The translations under genes were made by a program, and so were the position numbers. Positions 7,017 to 13,450 of a DNA stretch of 23,525 bases are shown here, piece after piece (the stretch's first letter is position 1; every line of letters begins with the position of its first letter). This stretch comes from Bacteroidota bacterium (GTDB lineage Bacteria > Bacteroidota > Bacteroidia > Bacteroidales > UBA1556), in NCBI GenBank assembly GCA_003973505.1, contig QNXT01000315.1, positions 1 to 23,525 of the forward strand. The letters run 5' to 3'. The notes beneath the pieces were generated by a model that made no database searches, was not told where the DNA came from, and was given only the letters and a program-made list of their open reading frames with translations.

Positions 7017-7252
7017 TCTTCCAAATTTTCATTTTCAAAAACATCATCGATTAAAAGTTGATCATCCCCATTTTCACTCATTTCTTTGAATGCAGTTTCC
7101 CAACCTTTCCTTGGGCTTGAAATCGGTTTAATAATTAAATATCCTTTTTCAAGAATAAGCTCAACTTTATCCTTAATATTATATTTCTCAATCAAGGTTT
7201 TAGAAAGCCTAAGCCCTTTGGAGTTTCCAATTTTAATTATTGATAGTTCCAT
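7007..7252 (-). CDS. mazE: MazE-type AbrB/SpoVT antitoxin
   Basis: The 81-residue product has an N-terminal swapped-hairpin DNA-binding domain (residues 1-48: SIIKIGNSKGLRLSKTLIEK, then KVELILEKGYLIIKPI), the classic MazE form. An acidic, probably flexible C-terminal tail (about 60-81, rich in E, D and N) would thread into the MazF groove. It should neutralise the toxin and repress its own promoter. The ATG at 7252 is chosen because it directly precedes the domain and lies downstream of a very good promoter; a longer frame from 7309 would overlap that promoter. It precedes and overlaps the toxin gene, the usual antitoxin-first order. Confidence 0.83.
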   Translation of the reverse strand: MELSIIKIGNSKGLRLSKTLIEKYNIKDKVELILEKGYLIIKPISSPRKGWETAFKEMSENGDDQLLIDDVFENENLEEWS

Positions 7253-7278
7253 TAGTATAAATTTAATAAATGTAATTA

Positions 7279-7310
7279 CAAAGTTACTACATTGAATCTT
7301 AATATCCAAA
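7279..7310 (-). promoter_or_regulatory. promoter of the mazEF module
   Basis: On the minus strand TTTG (7307-7310), a 20-base spacer and TAACTTTG (7279-7286) give one of the best matches to the Bacteroidota TTTG-N19/21-TAnnTTTG promoter in the window. The predicted transcript start lies about 20 bases before the mazE ATG, which supports that start. Confidence 0.75.
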
Positions 7311-7398
7311 TTTATTTTTTGGCGTTTAACATATTGGTTCTATAAGCTGAGGAACATAAGTATTTACTAATTGCTTTGTAACTAATCAGTGTTAAGTC

Positions 7399-7613
7399 AG
7401 CGTTAAACCATTGACTATTTATATTTTATCTTTGCGAACCTTTGTACCTTCTTTGTGAATCTTTGTGGTATAGCCCCATTTTCATAGCAAATTATTATTG
7501 CACAGAGTTACGCAAAGAAGCACAAAGTGACACAAAGCTTATAAAAAAGTCATTGTAAACCTTTATCACCATTGTATTTCATCACACTGATTAGTAACAT
7601 TCCTTAATAAGCA
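7399..7613. repeat. CTTTGTG hairpin repeat, copy B
   Basis: Second copy of the element at 6390-6600, same orientation, with arms at 7430-7470 and 7500-7537. Shared segments run beyond the hairpin: an ATTTTATCTTTG-like left flank and a CTTTATCA...TTTCATCA right flank. Copies A and B are about 1.0 kb apart and enclose the mazEF module. The rest of the 613-bp gap up to rpmG (7614-7829) shows no gene or clear structure. Confidence 0.65.
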
Positions 7614-7829
7614 GGAGGCTTTACTTAAATCAATATTTAACCAATCCCTTATTTTGAATCATTTACTAAACGTATTAACATCCTACATCCCTCAATGTTA
7701 TATGGCAATACATTAGACTCCCAGCAATTAAACTCAGCATATTAGCACACTAAAAAAGAGAATTTGACCCAAATTTTCAGATTAAAAAATATTTTTCAAA
7801 TAAATAGTGTTTTATATTAAAAAACTTTC

Positions 7830-7837
7830 TATTTTTG
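7830..7837 (+). promoter_or_regulatory. -7 promoter element of the rpmG operon
   Basis: TATTTTTG followed by CAG is an exact TAnnTTTG match, 28 bases before the rpmG ATG. The -33 region is poor (TGTTTTA near 7808). Its presence shows rpmG has its own promoter here instead of depending on an upstream rpmB. Confidence 0.6.
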
Positions 7838-7865
7838 CAGTCCTTAAAATTAAAGCATTTTAGAG

Positions 7866-8054
7866 ATGGCTAAGAAAAGTAAAGACGCAAGAATACAAGT
7901 GATTTTAGAGTGCACAGAGCACAAAGAGAGTGGTATGCCAGGCACATCACGTTACATCACAACAAAGAATAAGAAGAATACTCCAGACAGATTAGAGTTG
8001 AAAAAATACAACCCAATCTTAAAGAGAATGACTATTCATAGAGAAATTAAATAA
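7866..8054 (+). CDS. rpmG: 50S ribosomal protein bL33
   Basis: The 62-residue basic protein has the bL33 pattern: [39 protein letters not shown], ending [13 protein letters not shown]. Zinc-binding L33 proteins carry two CXXC pairs; this one has a single cysteine, so it is the zinc-independent type. bL33 sits near the tRNA E site of the large subunit. It is followed after 15 bases by the DUF4295 gene, a Bacteroidota-specific order that usually starts with rpmB; here a repeat and a toxin-antitoxin module lie upstream instead. Confidence 0.95.
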   Translation: MAKKSKDARIQVILECTEHKESGMPGTSRYITTKNKKNTPDRLELKKYNPILKRMTIHREIK

Positions 8055-8069
8055 TAGGAGAGATAAGAT

Positions 8070-8222
8070 ATGGCAAAGAAAGTAGTTGCTTCGTTACAAA
8101 CCGCTGGTAAGAGTTATGCGAAAGTTATTCGCTCAATTAAGTCACCTAAAACAGGTGCGTACTCTTTCAAAGAAGAAATTGTACCTAACGAAAAAGTAAA
8201 AGAGCTTCTCGCTAAAAAATAG
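8070..8222 (+). CDS. DUF4295 small basic ribosome-associated protein
   Basis: Fifty residues from ATG 8070 to TAG 8222: begins MAKKVVASLQTAGKSYAKVI and ends KVKELLAKK, with a YSFKEEIVP segment in the middle. The size, composition and position between rpmG and ftsY match the DUF4295 family, restricted to Bacteroidota. To my knowledge this family was later seen as an extra large-subunit protein (named bL38) in a Flavobacterium ribosome structure; I state this from memory. An AGGAG at 8057-8061 is one of the few Shine-Dalgarno-like sites in the window. It is probably co-translated with rpmG, and a terminator follows. Confidence 0.88.
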   Translation: MAKKVVASLQTAGKSYAKVIRSIKSPKTGAYSFKEEIVPNEKVKELLAKK

Positions 8223-8245
8223 CAGATCTCTTGCAGACAATATTT

Positions 8246-8279
8246 AAGCTTTTTTCATATTTTTGAAGAAAGCTTTTTT
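8246..8279 (+). terminator. terminator after the rpmG operon
   Basis: AAGCTTTTTTCA (8246-8257) pairs with TGAAGAAAGCTT (8264-8275) over 12 bp with one G-U, loop TATTTT, then TTTT. The low GC content of the stem makes it weaker than the others; some read-through into ftsY is likely. Confidence 0.6.
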
Positions 8280-8335
8280 AGTATATACCGTAGTGATTTA
8301 CAATATTTTCACTATTTTCACACAAATTAGTTATC

Positions 8336-9292
8336 ATGGCATTATTTAATATATTCGGCAAAGATAAAAAAGAGAAACTCGATCAAGGATTAGAGAAAAC
8401 CAAACAGGGTATATTTGGTCAAATATCAAAAGCGGTTGCAGGAAAATCGGTTGTTGATGAGGAGGTTCTTGATGATTTGGAAGAAATTCTTGTTACAGCC
8501 GATGTAGGTGTAAACACCACATTAAAAATCATTGAGAATATTGAAGCACGTGTTGCACGAGATAAATATTTAGGCACATCGGAATTGAATCGGATATTGC
8601 GCGAGGAAGTTTCGAACTTAATGAATAAAAACACCAATGAAGATTTAATCTCATTTGATTTTGAAAAGCGCGAACAACCCTATGTAATTATGGTAGTAGG
8701 TGTGAATGGCGTTGGAAAAACAACAACGATTGGTAAATTAGCGCATCAATTCAAGAAAGCAGGTAAAAAAGTAATCTTGGGAGCTGCTGACACCTTTCGT
8801 GCTGCGGCGGTTGATCAACTAATTATCTGGAGCGAACGTGTTGGAGTTCCTTGTGTAAATCAAGGTATGGATGCTGATCCTGCCTCGGTAGCTTTCGACA
8901 CATTAAAATCAGCAGTGGCTCAGGATGCCGATGTGGTACTTATCGACACAGCAGGTCGTTTGCATAATAAAGTGAACTTAATGAATGAGCTTACCAAAAT
9001 TAAAAGAGTGATGCAAAAGATTATTCCTGATGCACCTCACGAAATCTTATTAGTTCTTGATGCTTCAACAGGTCAAAACGCAGTGGAACAGGCTCGACAA
9101 TTTACCGCCGCAACCGAAGTGAATGCTTTGGCACTAACCAAACTCGATGGCACGGCCAAAGGTGGCGTTGTTATTGGAATTGCCGATGAATTTAAAGTTC
9201 CTGTAAAATATATAGGAGTGGGCGAAGGTATCGACGATTTACAATTATTCAATCGATTCGAGTTTGTGGATTCGCTTTTCTCAAAATTATAA
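8336..9292 (+). CDS. ftsY: signal recognition particle receptor FtsY
   Basis: This 318-residue SRP-type GTPase has a short basic N terminus, a helical N domain (about 20-100) and a G domain with GVNGVGKT (122-129), DTFRAAA (152-158), DTAGR (204-208) and TKLDGTAKGG (268-277). It receives SRP-bound ribosomes at the inner membrane and, with Ffh, hands nascent membrane proteins to SecYEG. The acidic A domain of E. coli FtsY (497 residues) is missing, which is normal for Bacteroidota. It lies between the rpmG pair and rimO on the same strand. The ATG at 8336 directly gives the conserved MALFNIFGK start. Confidence 0.95.
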   Translation: MALFNIFGKDKKEKLDQGLEKTKQGIFGQISKAVAGKSVVDEEVLDDLEEILVTADVGVNTTLKIIENIEARVARDKYLGTSELNRILREEVSNLMNKNTNEDLISFDFEKREQPYVIMVVGVNGVGKTTTIGKLAHQFKKAGKKVILGAADTFRAAAVDQLIIWSERVGVPCVNQGMDADPASVAFDTLKSAVAQDADVVLIDTAGRLHNKVNLMNELTKIKRVMQKIIPDAPHEILLVLDASTGQNAVEQARQFTAATEVNALALTKLDGTAKGGVVIGIADEFKVPVKYIGVGEGIDDLQLFNRFEFVDSLFSKL

Positions 9293-9316
9293 ACACTATA
9301 TTACCATCAAAATTTC

Positions 9317-9349
9317 ATCCATTGAGTTTTCGGATTCGATGGATTTTTT
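9317..9349 (+). terminator. probable terminator between ftsY and rimO
   Basis: ATCCATTGA (9317-9325) pairs with TCGATGGAT (9336-9344; one G-U), followed by TTTTTT. It lies 40 bases before the rimO start, so rimO is likely to have its own promoter or to rely on read-through. Confidence 0.55.
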
Positions 9350-9388
9350 CTATCTATACTTATAGAAACCGTAAATAAACCGAAAACT

Positions 9389-10687
9389 ATGAAACCTAAT
9401 AAAAACAAAAGAGTAAATGTGGTAACCCTCGGCTGTTCAAAGAATCTTGTAGATTCAGAAATGCTGATGGGACAATTGCGCGAGAATAATGTGGAAGTAA
9501 GTCACGAATCGGGCGAAGAATCAGATGTTGTAATCATTAATACTTGCGGTTTTATTCAAGATGCTAAGGAAGAATCCATTGACACCATTATAAACTTTAT
9601 CGATGCAAAGAAAGCTGGCCTTATTGAGAAGGTATATGTGATGGGCTGTTTGTCGGAGCGTTATCATGATGAGCTAAAAAAAGAATTTGACGAAGTGGAT
9701 GCTGTTTTTGGCGTACACGACATGAAAGAAATTATTGAGGAGATTGGAGTAAATTATAAAAAAGAATTGATAGGAGAGCGTTTGATTACCACACCCAAAC
9801 ACTATGCCTACCTAAAAGTTTCTGAGGGCTGCGACCGAAGTTGTTCTTTCTGCGCCATTCCACTTATACGGGGTAAAAATGTTTCCATAAAAATAGAAGA
9901 CCTTATTATTGAAGCAAAAAAGCTGGTTGCCAAAGGAGTAAAAGAACTTATTCTTATTGCTCAAGACTTAACTTATTATGGTGTTGATATCTACGGAAAG
10001 AAAAAGCTCGGCGAATTGATTGATCAATTGTCGAAAATAGAAGGTGTAGAATGGATTCGTTTGCATTACACCTACCCTACTCAGTTCCCTGATGATGTAT
10101 TGGAATTGATGAAAGAGCGTGAAAATATTTGTAATTATATCGACATTCCTTTGCAACATATCTCTGACCGAGTTTTAACATCAATGAAACGAGGTCATAA
10201 AGGCGAAGTAAGTCGAAAACTTATAAAGAAGTTTCGTTCCGAAATTCCCGACATGACCATCCGTACTACAATGATTGTGGGTTATCCTGGTGAAACAGAA
10301 GAAGAGTTTCAAGAGCTTTTGGATTTCGTGCGCGAGTCAAAGTTTGACCGAATGGGTGCATTTACCTATTCTCCCGAAGAAAACACTCCCGCTTTTGTTT
10401 TGGAAGATGATATTCCTGAAGAAGTAAAAATTGACAGGCTTAATAAACTACTTGCTTTGCAAGAAGATATTTCCATGGAGCGCAATCAAGAGAAAATAGG
10501 CAAAACATTTAAGGTACTTATCGATCGTTACGAGGATGGAACCTACTATGGTCGTAGCGAATACGACTCACCGGAAGTGGATAATGAAGTAATCATTGAA
10601 ACAAACGACAAGCTAACAATTGGAGATTTCTATCAAGTGAAAATTGATGAAGCAGCTCCATTTGATTTATTTGGGCATATTGTTTAA
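9389..10687 (+). CDS. rimO: ribosomal protein uS12 methylthiotransferase RimO
   Basis: The 432-residue radical-SAM enzyme adds a methylthio group to the conserved aspartate of ribosomal protein uS12. The N-terminal UPF0004 domain carries the auxiliary 4Fe-4S cysteines Cys16 (TLGCSKN), Cys53 (NTCGF) and Cys87 (MGCLSERY). The radical-SAM domain has CDRSCSFC (148-155) for the SAM-bound cluster, and a C-terminal TRAM domain (about 370-432) binds the substrate. RimO is told from its paralogue MiaB by the GCSKNLVDSE start and by its place next to ftsY. Length and all six cysteines are as expected. Confidence 0.95.
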   Translation: MKPNKNKRVNVVTLGCSKNLVDSEMLMGQLRENNVEVSHESGEESDVVIINTCGFIQDAKEESIDTIINFIDAKKAGLIEKVYVMGCLSERYHDELKKEFDEVDAVFGVHDMKEIIEEIGVNYKKELIGERLITTPKHYAYLKVSEGCDRSCSFCAIPLIRGKNVSIKIEDLIIEAKKLVAKGVKELILIAQDLTYYGVDIYGKKKLGELIDQLSKIEGVEWIRLHYTYPTQFPDDVLELMKERENICNYIDIPLQHISDRVLTSMKRGHKGEVSRKLIKKFRSEIPDMTIRTTMIVGYPGETEEEFQELLDFVRESKFDRMGAFTYSPEENTPAFVLEDDIPEEVKIDRLNKLLALQEDISMERNQEKIGKTFKVLIDRYEDGTYYGRSEYDSPEVDNEVIIETNDKLTIGDFYQVKIDEAAPFDLFGHIV

Positions 10688-10739
10688 TTTCGCTTCATTC
10701 GAATAATCAATTATATAGCGATTTACAATCCATTTTGCC

Positions 10740-11522
10740 ATGAAAAAATCTTTTTTAATTCTTCTTTCTCTTTTTGCAATCACACAGATCGCTTTTTCTC
10801 AAAAGCTTGTCATAGAAAATGGGGACACCCTAAATCGTATCGACTCCAATGGGATGAAACAAGGCAGATGGGTAGAACGCAAAGGCATCAGTTTTTATAA
10901 AGGGCGATATGTAAACAATTTACGCGAAGGAGTGTGGACGTTTTATGGAATGAATAATAAACCTCTGGCACTTGAGGAGTATGTACATGGCAAAAAAGAT
11001 GGCATCACCATCGTACTTGACGAAAATGGGCTTTTACGCAACGAACGCCACATGAAAAATAATATGCTCAATGGACTGAACGCCTATTATGATAAAGATG
11101 GCACTTTGGTTTTTAAGCGTTATTATAAAGAAAACAAACTCCATGGTGATTATATTATTTATTATTCAGATAGTTTGATTAAAGAAAAAAGCTATTATAA
11201 TGAGGGCAAGAAAGATAGTGTATCAACTTTTTATAATGAAAAAGGCATCGCAATAGCTATACTTCACTATAAAAATGGTGTATTAGACGGTTCGTATAAA
11301 ACAGTTTACGACAATGGCGTAGTTTGGACGATGCAAAACTATGTAAATGGAAAACTCGAAGGTACTTATAAAGAGTTTTATGATAATGCTCGCTTGAAAA
11401 CAATTGGGACTTATAAAAATGATTTAAGGGAAGGGAAATGGTTTGAATACGATAAAAGCGGTAAAAAAATAAAGATGACTATCTACAAAAAAGGGGATAT
11501 AATTAAAGAACGGACTTACTAA
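10740..11522 (+). CDS. secreted MORN-repeat protein
   Basis: The 260-residue product starts with a signal peptide (KK, a hydrophobic run, cleavage near residue 20 after AFS). The rest is a string of about nine MORN-type repeats of 20-24 residues, each with G.W/Y...Y..G.L, for example GRWVERKGISFYKGRYVNN, GKLEGTYKEFYDN and LREGKWFEYDKSGKK. Such repeats form a stacked beta-hairpin sheet; in Bacteroidota they occur in exported proteins of mostly unknown role, including YwqK-like antitoxin homologues. No catalytic residues are visible. Its stop overlaps that of the convergent Lrp-family gene by three bases. Confidence 0.75.
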   Translation: MKKSFLILLSLFAITQIAFSQKLVIENGDTLNRIDSNGMKQGRWVERKGISFYKGRYVNNLREGVWTFYGMNNKPLALEEYVHGKKDGITIVLDENGLLRNERHMKNNMLNGLNAYYDKDGTLVFKRYYKENKLHGDYIIYYSDSLIKEKSYYNEGKKDSVSTFYNEKGIAIAILHYKNGVLDGSYKTVYDNGVVWTMQNYVNGKLEGTYKEFYDNARLKTIGTYKNDLREGKWFEYDKSGKKIKMTIYKKGDIIKERTY

Positions 11523-11989
11523 TCCACTGGTAGGTTGCGAGAAAAGCCCTCTTCTAACGAAATAAAAGTTTCGGTAGCTACCACCTCCACTACCGATTGT
11601 AATTGCTCAACCAAAAGCTCCTTTAAATGCTCATTGCTATGGGCATATATTTTCAATAGAAAAGAATATTTTCCAGTAATATTATGACATTCTACCACTT
11701 CAGGAATACTTTTAATATGATTGAAAACCTCCTCATGAGTGCGTTGCTTTACCAGATTAATTTGCATTCCCACATAGGCTAAAGTAAAATAACCCATAGC
11801 TTTAGGATTTAGCCGATAGGTTCTTTTATCAATCACCCCATTCTCGATGAGCTTTTGCACCCGCTGATGAATAGCCGACCCCGTAACATTGCACTGTCGA
11901 GCTACTTCCACAAAGGGCATACGTACATCCTTCATCAATAAAGTAAGAATGCGCTTATCCAAAGTATCAATATGTAGTTTCCGAGACAT
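11519..11989 (-). CDS. Lrp/AsnC-family transcriptional regulator
   Basis: The 156-residue protein starts with a winged helix (about 8-62: LDKRILTLLMKDVRMPFVEVA, then a recognition helix in GSAIHQRVQKLIENGVI). A RAM/AsnC ligand-binding domain follows (about 70-150: YFTLAYVGM, then EVVECHNITGKYSFLLKI). Lrp-type proteins form octamers and control amino-acid metabolism in response to an amino acid, often leucine. Its start lies two bases after the stop of the small gene at 11992-12291, so the two form an operon. Convergent with the MORN gene, with overlapping stop codons and no terminator between. Confidence 0.88.
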   Translation of the reverse strand: MSRKLHIDTLDKRILTLLMKDVRMPFVEVARQCNVTGSAIHQRVQKLIENGVIDKRTYRLNPKAMGYFTLAYVGMQINLVKQRTHEEVFNHIKSIPEVVECHNITGKYSFLLKIYAHSNEHLKELLVEQLQSVVEVVATETFISLEEGFSRNLPVD

Positions 11990-11991
11990 TG

Positions 11992-12291
11992 CTATTTTTC
12001 TTCTGTTTCACCATCGTAGAATTCTTCATAGGTATCAAGCATATTTGTTTGCTCTGGTTTGGCATCAAAATCGAAAAGTAGCAGTTGATTATCGGGCTGC
12101 ACTTGCGCTTCCCATTCTTTCACTCTGGGCTTCAACTCTTCCATCCCAACTCGCATATACTTTTTTATAAATTTATTAATCGTAGTTTGCTCTATCAAAA
12201 CACATTTCTGTAAAAAAATATATTCCTTAGCTGAGAGCTTAAGACTCAGCGTTTTGAATTTCCCTCGAGTATTTCGAATCTGCTTTGACAT
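11992..12291 (-). CDS. small protein, probable ribbon-helix-helix DNA-binding fold
   Basis: This 99-residue protein is not matched to a named family. Residues 11-52 (KFKTLSLKLSAKEYIFLQKC, then TTINKFIKKYMR) fit a strand-helix-helix of the ribbon-helix-helix type: alternating hydrophobic strand, helix, then TTIN turn and second helix. Residues 55-99 are acidic and carry an LLLFDFDAKPEQTN segment that could bind a partner. It precedes the Lrp-family gene by two bases and has its own promoter. It might be a co-regulator of Lrp, but nothing in the sequence proves this. The ATG at 12291 sits in suitable distance to the promoter. Confidence 0.55.
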   Translation of the reverse strand: MSKQIRNTRGKFKTLSLKLSAKEYIFLQKCVLIEQTTINKFIKKYMRVGMEELKPRVKEWEAQVQPDNQLLLFDFDAKPEQTNMLDTYEEFYDGETEEK

Positions 12292-12315
12292 CAGTAAACG
12301 ATTAATTAACAGGTA

Positions 12316-12346
12316 TAAAAATACAATTAGCAGTGCCTATCTCAAA
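12316..12346 (-). promoter_or_regulatory. promoter of the small protein - Lrp operon
   Basis: On the minus strand TTTG (12343-12346), a 19-base spacer and TATTTTTA (12316-12323, one mismatch to TAnnTTTG) precede the start at 12291. The heptamer repeat array begins 49 bases upstream of the -33 box. Confidence 0.5.
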
Positions 12347-12394
12347 ATCAGGTTTTAGAAACTTATTCAGAAGGTTATTAACAGTGTTTTTTTT

Positions 12395-12515
12395 GAGTTA
12401 CGAGTTTCGAGTTACGAGTTACAAGTTACGAGTTACAAGTTACAAGTTACGAGTTATGAGTAATGAGTTGGGGAGTTACAAGTTACGAGTTAGGGAGTTA
12501 TGCGTTACGAGTTGG
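12395..12515. repeat. heptamer tandem repeat (R)AGTTAC, about 17 units
   Basis: The array is made of 7-bp units GAGTTAC and AAGTTAC, exact in the first half and decaying in the second (GAGTTAT, GAGTAAT, GAGTTGG, with occasional extra G). It lies between the promoter of the small-protein/Lrp operon and the 3' end of the zinc-ribbon gene. Such arrays change unit number by slipped replication. Confidence 0.85.
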
Positions 12516-12534
12516 AAAGTATTAGACAAAGGGG

Positions 12535-12909
12535 TTACTTCAAATAATCTTCTCGCTTGACTACCGTGAAATAATCATCATCTAACTTCGTAAAACCATA
12601 TTCGTAGGAAAAATAGTAGTACTTATTGGATTTGGTTTTATAAATATTGGTGTAATAATCAAAGCTAAAGCCTTTATCTGTCAGTTTACTTTTATGCACC
12701 CGGCGGGCATCTTTTTCAGTATGCTCTAGTAATTCTTCAAGGATTCTTCGGTTTTTACGCAGTAAGTAATTGACTTTCCGTATATATGCATTTGAGTCGG
12801 CATGAATCCGATTATTATAGGTATTTCGACATTGGTCGGAGCAGAACTTTTTATCCACTCGTCCATAAATCTCCGAACCACATTCAAGGCATTTTCGTGT
12901 ATCTCCCAT
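12535..12909 (-). CDS. small zinc-ribbon protein of unknown function
   Basis: The 124-residue protein starts with a treble-clef or zinc-ribbon knuckle: Cys7, Cys10, Cys23 and Cys27 (CX2C-X12-CX3C, in KCLECGSEIYG and KFCSDQCRNTY). This resembles the metal-binding start of DUF2116-type proteins and DNA-binding zinc fingers. A basic helical segment (about 28-75, many K/R) and a Tyr-rich C terminus (NKYYYFSYEYGF, then DDYFTVVKREDYLK) follow. I know similar short proteins from Bacteroidota without an assigned role; nucleic acid binding is the natural guess. No clear promoter is seen. Confidence 0.6.
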   Translation of the reverse strand: MGDTRKCLECGSEIYGRVDKKFCSDQCRNTYNNRIHADSNAYIRKVNYLLRKNRRILEELLEHTEKDARRVHKSKLTDKGFSFDYYTNIYKTKSNKYYYFSYEYGFTKLDDDYFTVVKREDYLK

Positions 12910-13015
12910 GCTATTGATTTTTGAACCACTAAGTTACATATTTTATCAATATATTAACTCTAATTCACAAATATTTAACTGAACTTCCACAGTTTTCTCA
13001 AAAATATTGAGATAA

Positions 13016-13042
13016 CAATACTTCGGTAAACTTTCCAAAAGT
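13016..13042 (-). repeat. dispersed 27-bp repeat, copy 2 (inverted)
   Basis: Reverse complement of the sequence at 4350-4376 with two adjacent differing bases. It lies in the 541-bp gene-free stretch 12910-13450, which also holds a small dyad (TATCTGA/TCAGATA near 13065-13085), CTTTGTG repeat copy C and a promoter; I see nothing else there. Confidence 0.5.
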
Positions 13043-13186
13043 TATCTTTCTCAAAACTTAACTATCTGATAATCTTCAGATAACGGCTTACTGTCAACTT
13101 TTAGAGGGTTTTAAATATCAACAAATTAGAAAATGCAGCCAACTATTAGAAATAAGGCAAACAAGATTTTTTACATAAGACTCAAA

Positions 13187-13271
13187 CTTAGTGTTTCTTA
13201 GGGCCTTCGTGCCTTTGTGGCTATTGTTCAGCATCTTGCCACCAAGACACTAAGACACAAAGATTCACAAA
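13187..13271. repeat. CTTTGTG hairpin repeat, copy C
   Basis: Left arm 13187-13223 (CTTAGTG, CTTCGTG, CTTTGTGG words) pairs with right arm 13236-13271 (CCACCAAGACACTAAGACAC, then CACAAAG) as an imperfect hairpin with a 12-base loop. It is built like copies A and B but lacks their flanks and has a shorter loop. Confidence 0.6.
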
Positions 13272-13421
13272 GTTTACTACCCTTCAATTATAACAAGCAA
13301 ACAATTTAGAATATTAGAAATATAAATATGAAGCTCCAATATTTAATACCATCCCCGATTTATAAACAAAATACATTTGAAAAGCTATCGTTTATACACT
13401 CTATTCAACAAAAGTAAGCTG

Positions 13422-13429
13422 TATATTTG
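13422..13429 (+). promoter_or_regulatory. -7 promoter element of the helical-repeat protein gene
   Basis: TATATTTG matches TAnnTTTG. A longer reading frame would begin with the TTG at 13427 inside this box, so the ATG at 13451 is the start, leaving a leader of about 15 bases. No good -33 box is seen. Confidence 0.5.
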
Positions 13430-13450
13430 AATTCAAACCAAAGAGAAATA

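Noticed and set aside
12395..12515. CRISPR array
   Set aside because: The units are 7 bp and contiguous without spacers; this is a microsatellite.
12333..12560. 75-residue open frame across the heptamer array
   Set aside because: The protein is a translated microsatellite (runs of ELRVTSYKL) without promoter or start context.
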